Assembly: GCA_910592005.1 (NCBI GenBank)
Contig: CAJVPP010002427.1
Span: 1 to 14,906, forward strand
Direction: 5' to 3'
DNA from: Funneliformis mosseae
Lineage: Eukaryota; Glomeromycota; Glomeromycetes; Glomerales; Glomeraceae
DNA: 14,906 nucleotides
In this document: positions 9,635 to 14,906 of the stretch, piece by piece
Numbering within the stretch: position 1 is the stretch's first letter
Layout: every line of letters begins with the position of its first letter
Made by a program: the position numbers and the translations under genes
Notes under the pieces: model-generated
Database searches by the model: none
Seen by the model: only the letters and a program-made list of their open reading frames with translations
Told to the model about the DNA's origin: nothing

Positions 9635-9681
9635 CGTCACCCAATCGGACCAATCAGAGTGGTCCGTATAATTACGTGACG
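9635..9681 (+). promoter_or_regulatory. Two CCAAT boxes within nested palindromes upstream of cytochrome c
   Basis: CCAAT lies at 9641-9645 and again at 9650-9654. The second overlaps a palindrome CGGACCA-7 nt-TGGTCCG (9646-9652/9660-9666), and the whole is enclosed by CGTCAC (9635-9640) and GTGACG (9676-9681). In yeasts cytochrome c transcription uses the CCAAT-binding HAP complex and CGG-recognising zinc-cluster factors, so the arrangement fits respiratory control. The distance to the ATG is about 480 bp, so the assignment to this gene is an inference. Confidence 0.45.
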
Positions 9682-9766
9682 GTAAGCAGTATTTTTTTTC
9701 GAATTTTCTGTTTAATTTTAAATATTCGGATGATGTATGCTTATATCACCATAAATAGTAGAATTC

Positions 9767-9774
9767 TATAAAGG
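9767..9774 (+). promoter_or_regulatory. TATA-like box (TATAAAGG) upstream of cytochrome c
   Basis: TATAAAGG lies about 113 bp downstream of the CCAAT pair and 360 bp upstream of the cytochrome c ATG. If used, it would give a 5' leader of roughly 330 nt, in which a strong donor-like GTAAGA occurs at 9902. A second TATA-type run (about 10111-10120) sits only 10 bp before the ATG, too close for a normal leader. Which one acts cannot be decided from sequence. Confidence 0.35.
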
Positions 9775-10129
9775 CGCAGAAGAGGGTATTTTGATACATA
9801 ATAAATGTTCAATAATCATTGGTGGGGATTTTAAATCACCCGTTTTTACATTTGACAATTTTTACGATTGCAAACCTGATTTGAATAAAGAATATTATTA
9901 GGTAAGATTTTTGACCAAAATCGATAGATCTGATCTATATCAGACTAAAATGAATTTACATCGGAAGTTTCCGGAAAATTATAATGTGTCATTTGTCACA
10001 ATTCCTAATAAGGTTAATTTATTTAAAAATCAAAAAGTTATAAATATTCTGATTGAAAAAAATTTTTTTTTGGTCCCCTCGAGAAAATTTTTCAATCTTT
10101 ACTTTTTTTTATATATATATTTCGTAAAC

Positions 10130-10693
10130 ATGCCTTTTAACGCTGGTAAGATTTATTACTCTTAAATATTGTTATTCGAAACAGATGATTTTTAAATGTC
10201 AGATGTTTAACCGAGTTGTACTGATCTCACTTCAATAGCCACTGCTGACGCTTCAAATGGTGCTAAATTGTAGGTTGAAAATTTTTTTCAGTTTTTTTTT
10301 TCAAAATATATTTTCTTAGTAATCATTACGCACAGGTTCAAGACTCGTTGCGCTCAGTGCCATACAGTTGATGCGGGAGGGGCAAACAAAGTAGGGCCAA
10401 ATCTTCACGGGTTGTTTGGTCGTAAATCTGGCACAGTTTCGGGATTTTCATATACTGCCGCAAATCAAAACAAAGGAGTAATTTGGAAGGAAGATACTTT
10501 GTTTGATTACCTCGAAAATCCGAAAAAGTATGACATATATTCCTGACTTTTGATTAAATGCTCGAAGAATAGCATTTCCTAATTTCATGTCTTATTTAGA
10601 TATATTCCGGGTACAAAGATGGCATTTGCCGGTTTCAAAAAGGAAAAGGAACGAAATGATGTCATTGCCTATTTGAAAGATGCTACCGCTTAA
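10130..10693 (+). CDS. CYC1: Cytochrome c, 4 exons, 110 aa
   Basis: This is the soluble electron carrier between complex III and cytochrome oxidase in the mitochondrial intermembrane space. Exons by GT-AG splicing: 10130-10145, 10239-10269, 10336-10527 and 10600-10693; introns are 93, 66 and 72 bp. The protein starts [18 protein letters not shown] and carries the haem-binding CAQCH (residues 21-25), [13 protein letters not shown] (36-48), and the axial Met at 87 in [10 protein letters not shown], 62 residues after the haem His as in animal and fungal cytochromes c. The length and the C-terminus ([10 protein letters not shown]) are normal for the family. There is no presequence, as expected, since import uses haem lyase. 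The 10130 ATG is chosen because it gives the usual short N-terminus, although an in-frame upstream ATG exists at 9950. It converges with the eIF4E gene on the other strand. The symbol follows the yeast homologue. Confidence 0.95.
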
Positions 10694-11016
10694 ACTCCGT
10701 AAAGATTACAAAAAAAAGTTGATGAAATTAATAACGTAGAAATCACTTTATCAATTGAAAAAAAATAATTTCATGAAAATTTATTTATTTGAAATAAAAA
10801 TTTTAATAATCTTATAATGGTTAATTCGTTTTCCTTTTTTTTTTTTTTTTTTATTTTTCTCGATGTAAATCAAATAGATAATAAATTTCCTAGATTAACT
10901 AAAGAGAGTCTCTTCCTGTAAGTTTATAAAAGTCTACATTGATAAAATAAATATTTCTTTAATTAATAAAAAAATGATAAAAAATCAAATTGTTTCAACC
11001 TTTTCCGTTTTACATC
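10694..11016. other. Shared 3' region between two convergent genes
   Basis: The 323 bp between the stop codons of cytochrome c and eIF4E must hold both 3' ends. AATAAAAA-type signals on the plus strand lie near 10793-10802. An 18-base poly-T run occurs at 10835-10852. On the minus strand, A/T-rich candidates occur between 10940 and 10980. The transcripts may overlap here. Confidence 0.6.
10835..10852. repeat. T18 homopolymer run
   Basis: Eighteen consecutive T (A on the other strand) lie between the two convergent genes. This could be a simple mononucleotide repeat or the poly(A) remnant of a retrocopy, but no retro-element sequence abuts it. Confidence 0.8.
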
Positions 11017-12236
11017 CTATTTCTTAAATGCAGCATGGTCTTTATGGACTGTTAGTAGATAAAGATTATTAGATCTGAGCGTATAAAATAGGTGGAAATA
11101 TCTTAACATTTTCCATACCTTTATAATATGGACTTTGAAGTTCGGGTTCTAGTAATTTTTGCAATTTCTCCATTACTTTAGAATTTTCATGTGCGTTTGC
11201 ATTCTTATTCCAAATAGCGAAAATATCAGAATTATATCTAGAAGATACTGTTAAGCCAAAGATATCATCATCTAATATTATATGAATAAAAATGTAAGTT
11301 CTTCTCCCTGAATTAATTATTAATTTAACTAATTGAATTAACCTTTAGCAATAACATCCTCGAATTGCTCCCCAATTAAAAACATGAGCAATTCTCTCCA
11401 AACTATTTGTGAATTGGATTTGTTGACACGAAACGACCAAGCGCCTCCATTTTCATTATGTGGATCTTCCCTAAATAATGTTGTAGTAACAAGTATTTTT
11501 TCCATTAATCACGCGTATAATAAAAATATTAACGTAAAGACCTCTTACCATACGGGACGAATTCCATTTTTCATGAAATGAAGACTGCTTCTTAATTGCA
11601 GTTGTTCTGGTCCTATGATATTGTTGTAAACTGACCAGAAACTCTTAGATAATAAAGATTTAATTATATTTAATTATGATTTAAATAAAAAAACGCGCCA
11701 ATAAAATTCTCTAAAATCTTTTTACCTGAACTGTGGTTACAGTTGCGACGCTCTTTAAATTTTCTTCGTATTCTTCTAAAAAACATAAATAATAAAATAA
11801 CTAATTTAAATCGATTGAAAATATAGAATTGCCATTTAAAAGGCTTAATAAAAATCAATTACAAGTATTTTACCAGGAGTGGCATTAGCGACATATCTTC
11901 GTTTCGAATTTTAAGTTATTTGAAAAGATAAATAAATAAATAAAAGAGTGAAAAAGCATATTTACGCGAATTGAGTATTGTTATAATTATTATTATTATT
12001 ATTTTCAAGATTTTCTTAATAAAAATAAATAATCGAGAACTCATAATCAGAACTCACTTATCGTGGTAAAATGTCCACTCGTTGGCTAATGGGTACGGTT
12101 TCGAACTTTTAACATTATCTACACTCCCGCCGTCACTCTCATTAGAAGCTCGAAGTGTATTATTTCTCCAACTTGTAGTTTGACTTCTTGAATTAACAAC
12201 TGAAGGTCGTGTAGCAGAAGTTGTGTGAGAAGACAT
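11017..12236 (-). CDS. eIF4E family cap-binding protein, class II (4EHP-like), 7 exons, 219 aa
   Basis: It binds the mRNA 5' cap in the cytoplasm; class II members are often translational repressors or specialised initiation factors. Exons, in transcription order: 12236-12058, 11896-11874, 11775-11726, 11643-11549, 11470-11343, 11271-11119, 11048-11017. Introns are 161, 98, 82, 78, 71 and 70 bp, all GT-AG. The N-terminal ~45 residues are Ser/Thr/Asn-rich and probably disordered. The fold starts at PYPLANEWTFYHDK (47-60). Cap-pocket residues are Tyr70 (EEYEENL, replacing the first cap Trp of eIF4E, as in 4EHP), Trp116 (RPVWED) and Trp179 (FAIWNK). SFWSVYNN (85-92) is the family motif around the partner-binding face, and FLIGEQF (146-152) is typical. 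The protein ends YYKVHKDHAAFKK. The last acceptor is ambiguous: an AG at 11040-11041 would drop three residues. Start chosen as the ATG preceding the disordered tail, with a TATA-like box 50 bp upstream. Confidence 0.92.
11986..12003. repeat. (ATT)n microsatellite in the first eIF4E intron
   Basis: About six ATT units lie within the 161-bp first intron of the minus-strand eIF4E gene. This is a neutral simple repeat with no visible role in splicing. Confidence 0.8.
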
Positions 12237-12288
12237 TTTAATATTTTGTTTTTGGTTCGCTTTTTGGCAATAAAGCCTATCGTTATCT

Positions 12289-12296
12289 TTTATATA
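12289..12296 (-). promoter_or_regulatory. TATA-like box of the eIF4E gene
   Basis: Read on the minus strand, TATATAAA lies about 52 bp upstream of the eIF4E ATG. That places a probable start site only about 20-25 nt before the initiation codon, giving a very short leader. No other core-promoter element is evident, though a CCAAT read on the plus strand occurs near 12436. Confidence 0.5.
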
Positions 12297-12299
12297 ACA

Positions 12300-12824
12300 G
12301 GGTTTAACTATAAATGATTAAAAATATTCGGATAAAAAATGATAATCGCAAAATAAATATTCAAAAGTGTGATAAACATAGTTCCAAGACGAAATTCACT
12401 AATTATAATATTCCTCCTTCCTTATCTTTTTGGAACCAATAACAAGTTTGTATTCAGGAATCCATAACCTTTTGTAATTAATTAAATTTAAAATAATATC
12501 ATTTATTAGTTTTTTTAGTATACTATATATGTTTCGTAATAAATCGGGTCGGGTGATCGTCGGCAAAAGTTCTTTCTAATCAAACAAGTTATATGTTGTA
12601 TGGTAAAAAAATTTAACTTTTGTAGATCTCGTTTCTTGGTACATTTCATCAAATTTAACGTTAGATTTGGTTAGATTGTCGGAATATTTGCCTGCATGAT
12701 TTCCGATTGATTTTAATTAAATTTTTTATAGTAATTTTTTTAAAATCAATTAGATTAAGGATATTTAAGTGGTATATTTTATTTGGTAGATATTTAAGAA
12801 TAATAGTAAAATTTACATTAAATA
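12300..12824. other. Upstream region of eIF4E, otherwise featureless
   Basis: No gene is readable on either strand. One conspicuous less AT-rich patch (CGGGTCGGGTGATCGTCGG, about 12545-12563) stands out in the AT-rich background and may be a regulatory site. CCAAT near 12436 may belong to the eIF4E promoter. Confidence 0.4.
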
Positions 12825-12900
12825 TGTGTGTAGGGTATGGGAAAAAATTAAAAATCCTCAATTTTGAGGATTTTTAATTTTCTTCTATACCCTACACACC
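12825..12900. repeat. 76-bp snapback element (near-perfect hairpin)
   Basis: Two 36-bp arms (12826-12861 and 12864-12899) are complementary with about three mismatches around a 2-nt TT loop. The outer ends are GTGTGTAGGGTAT and ATACCCTACACAC, and the core is CCTCAA-TT-TTGAGG. The element is flanked by TA on both sides (12823-12824 and 12901-12902), as expected for a foldback MITE of Tc1/mariner type. It could equally be a transcription-terminating or small-RNA-producing hairpin. A function cannot be told from one copy. Confidence 0.85.
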
Positions 12901-13199
12901 TAATTATAAAATTATTAATAATAAAAAAATATTTAGATTCTATAGTTATTTTAAAATAAAAAAAATGAAAATAAGCAAGTAAGAGTATGTTTTAAATCAG
13001 AATATCAAATAAAATTAAATATATATTGTTAAATGGAATAACTCTTAAACTAATGATCAATATTTCAATAGAAATAGTATCATTAGAACCATCTTGATGA
13101 GCGAATATAAGCTCAACCTGATTGGACCAATATTTAGTGAGATATTTTGAAATAACTGTTAAGTATAATTCTGTAGATCATTGCTAAACGGAGTCACAA
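12901..13199. other. AT-rich spacer before the LINE remnant
   Basis: Nothing recognisable is coded here. From about 13085 the composition becomes more balanced, and CCAAT occurs near 13127. This may be the 5' untranslated region of the LINE that follows, but the element's 5' boundary cannot be fixed. Confidence 0.4.
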
Positions 13200-13282
13200 T
13201 TTCTTAACGCGAATTAGCGATCATCTGGCTAAAATTACGAAAATGACAGAAATGACGAAAACTATTGTAACGATGAAACTGA

Positions 13283-13465
13283 TGGTATAACTCACAAACT
13301 ACAACTACAACTACCAGTAATAACAATAATGAAATCAACACTTCAAACCCATTAGATTTAATCCTACTGAAACTTCAAGAACTAGACTCGATTAAATCTC
13401 ATCTTGCCAAATTGGATTCTCAATTTCTTGCTTTCACTAATAATGAGGGACACACAGCTCGCTGA
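13283..13465 (+). pseudogene. Asn/Thr-rich linker and coiled-coil fragment of the LINE ORF
   Basis: A frame without a usable ATG, opening after TGA at 13280-13282, reads a Thr- and Asn-rich linker (QTTTTTTSNNNNEIN) and then an amphipathic helix, NPLDLILLKLQELDSIKSHL followed by AKLDSQFLAF. The Leu/Ile spacing suits a coiled coil such as LINE ORF1 proteins use for trimerisation. It stops at TGA 13463-13465 but overlaps the start of the endonuclease frame (open from 13447). A single frameshift therefore probably separated one original ORF. Confidence 0.5.
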
Positions 13466-14906
13466 TTATAATATACTCCACACCAGGCGAATCACAGATT
13501 AATGGTATTCCTACTGATAATCGGAATACATCTTTTATTGACGATAACATTGATTTATTTTTAGATAATCAGGTGGTCCAATTTCATAAAAACAGACAAA
13601 ACACCATTGAAAAAATTGACAAAAACATTTTCCATCTAGACGATAATAGATCCAACAATATAATTAAAGGAGATATAATTACTTTTGCTACTCATAATAT
13701 CAGAGGAATTAATGACTCTACCGATCTAATCAAATCATTTCAAATCATAGAACACTTTACACATAACAAAGTTGACTTCGTTGGTCTCACCGAAACACAT
13801 CACAAAACATCTATGCTTTATAAATACAAACAAAATCATCACTTTACTACTTTCTGAAGCCAACCTGATTCATCACAACTTTATGCAGGAGTTGGGCTAC
13901 TAATATCAAAAAGATGAGATCGACATATTGTATTCTCCTTCACATCAGACCCAAGATTAATCTATGTCGACTTATTTTTAAAAGGACATACTAAAATTAG
14001 GATAATTAACTGCTATATACATGCTAACATCAAAGATGCTAAAGATAGACATAATAGACGAATTCTTCAAAAATAGATACTTAGTATACTAGATGAGTGC
14101 AACAAAGACCAATACCATGTTATATTAATGGGAGATTTCAATATAAACATTGATGAATATCATGAACGTCTTAAGCTCTGCAAAAATACTGGTTGGAAAT
14201 TCGATTTAATAGAAGGACTCTCACTTAGAAATTACATGGATTTACAATCTTGTAGCAATGATGATACTCTTCCAACATTTTTCCTCTCGCAAAGTTCTAT
14301 TGCACGACGTTTGCCAAAAAGACTGGACGGTATTTTTACTTTACCAGGTTTTTTCACAGACCTCATCTATTGTGGTGTTTCAAAACCAGTTCTTTACAGA
14401 TCTGATCACAGGATTGTTACAGCATATTTTACTAAACCCATTACAAAACAAGAGGCTCTAGCTAGACGCAATAAAACCAAAAGGAGGAAATTTGACTTCA
14501 ACAACATGACAAAACAAAAATGGAACATATTTGCAGAAGCTACAGATACTCAATTCAAAAAACATAATATGGATAAACTCCTTTCCCTTTCCTCGTCTCT
14601 CTCCAACATGAATCACATATGGGAACAATTGAGGAATACTATTATAATTGCAGCAAAGAATAATATTCCTTCTAAATGGATTCACGCAGATCAAAAAACT
14701 CCCAAACCAAAAGAGCTCGTTACATTCTATAATCACATGAAAATCCTTAATAAAGTCATTCTAAAATTTAGAGCTGCAAGTGAATGCAAAAATATGGCCT
14801 ATTGGAGACAATTGGAAAACAGATCTCAGCATTATCAAAAAACTCATTCATTCAGCAAAACTGCCAGTACTTCCTTTACCTGACACCATCACTGAACACA
14901 ATGTTA
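13447..14906 (+). pseudogene. LINE ORF2-like protein, EEP endonuclease domain, broken by stops and a frameshift
   Basis: One frame runs from 13447 to 14883, interrupted by TGA at 13855-13857, TGA at 13915-13917 and TAG at 14074-14076. The endonuclease/exonuclease/phosphatase signature is complete and in order: THNIRG (13690-13707, the Asn), LTETHH (13786-13803, the metal-binding Glu), MGDFNIN (14128-14148, Asp and Asn), RLDGIF (about 14320) and SDHRIV (14401-14418, the catalytic His). This domain nicks target DNA to prime reverse transcription. A Lys/Arg-rich linker follows (ARRNKTKRRKFDF, from 14461). Near 14821-14830 a frameshift moves the coherent reading to another frame, which continues as KLPVLPLPDTITEHNV to the window edge. 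The RT domain is not in the window. Two of the stops are TGA where related proteins have Trp. Confidence 0.82.

Larger units (their letters stand above)
13200..14906 (+). mobile_element. 5' part of a degenerate non-LTR (LINE) retrotransposon, continuing past the window
   Basis: The balanced composition and the coding content change sharply from the AT-rich flank near 13200. The segment contains a coiled-coil ORF fragment and an EEP-type endonuclease in the order expected for LINE open reading frames. The reverse transcriptase expected downstream would lie beyond the right edge. The 5' boundary is approximate and no target-site duplication is visible. Three in-frame stops and at least two frameshifts show that this copy is inactive. 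Confidence 0.8.

Noticed and set aside
9911..10165. 84-codon plus-strand ORF ending across the cytochrome c start
   Set aside because: It begins at TTG, shows no recognisable domain and runs into the first cytochrome c exon and the first bases of intron 1. It is the open 5' leader frame plus exon 1, not a separate gene.
11384..11581. 65-codon plus-strand ORF
   Set aside because: It is the antisense shadow of eIF4E exons 4 and 5, which are explained by the minus-strand gene.
11670..11858. 62-codon minus-strand ORF
   Set aside because: It runs across eIF4E exon 3 and both neighbouring introns in a frame that does not give the family sequence.
12661..12861. 66-codon minus-strand ORF
   Set aside because: It is AT-rich, starts inside the snapback hairpin and has no domain-like features; a chance ORF.
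12831..12895. TAGGGTA/TACCCTA reading as telomere-like repeat
   Set aside because: There is only one unit in each arm of the hairpin and no tandem array.
450..14076. TGA read as Trp (alternative genetic code)
   Set aside because: The intact cytochrome c and eIF4E use TGG for conserved Trp, and the dead genes also have frameshifts and TAA/TAG stops, so decay explains the TGA codons better.
14258..14736. Short ORFs on both strands over the LINE
   Set aside because: They are other-frame shadows of the EEP reading frame, which carries all the catalytic motifs.

Overview
This window looks like nuclear DNA of an arbuscular mycorrhizal fungus (Glomeromycotina, most likely Rhizophagus). It is very AT-rich. 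Its two intact genes have several short GT-AG introns (66 to 161 bp). The decayed proteins match multicopy families that I associate with Rhizophagus genomes: a DDE-like family, a ZNF862/hAT-like family, PIF1-like helicases and an EEP/RT LINE. The organism call is inference from composition and recognised protein families; I had no database.

Layout. 1-116 is the end of a 46-bp tandem repeat. About 250-1760 is a dead transposase-like gene. 1770-2560 is AT-rich and holds a CACGTGACCAAT site and a 30-bp duplicated T-rich segment. About 2560-3797 is a dead ZNF862/hAT-like gene that keeps a recognisable intron. 4564-4997 is a weak protein remnant that I cannot name. 5000-6890 has almost nothing readable. 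6894-7465 is a probable solo LTR that carries a 9-bp tandem array and a 39-codon ORF made of Ser-x-Ile/Met triplets. About 8060-8893 is the dead C-terminal half of a PIF1-type helicase. 9035-9511 may be a small non-autonomous DNA element.

The only living genes sit together. Cytochrome c (plus strand, 10130-10693, 4 exons, 110 aa) is preceded by two CCAAT boxes embedded in nested inverted repeats. A class II eIF4E (4EHP-like cap-binding protein, minus strand, 12236-11017, 7 exons, 219 aa) converges on it across a 323-bp shared 3' region. They form a housekeeping island of about 2.5 kb between transposon debris, and I see no functional link between the two.

Right of eIF4E, a 76-bp near-perfect snapback hairpin lies at 12825-12900. 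From about 13200 to the window edge is the 5' part of a degenerate LINE: a coiled-coil segment followed by an EEP endonuclease. It has three in-frame stops and a terminal frameshift, and its reverse transcriptase would lie beyond the edge.

The most general signal is mutational. Most stops in the dead genes fall where the family usually has Gln, Arg or Trp, as expected from C-to-T or G-to-A change. I found no convincing new multi-gene system; the unusual material is repeat structure and small ORFs.
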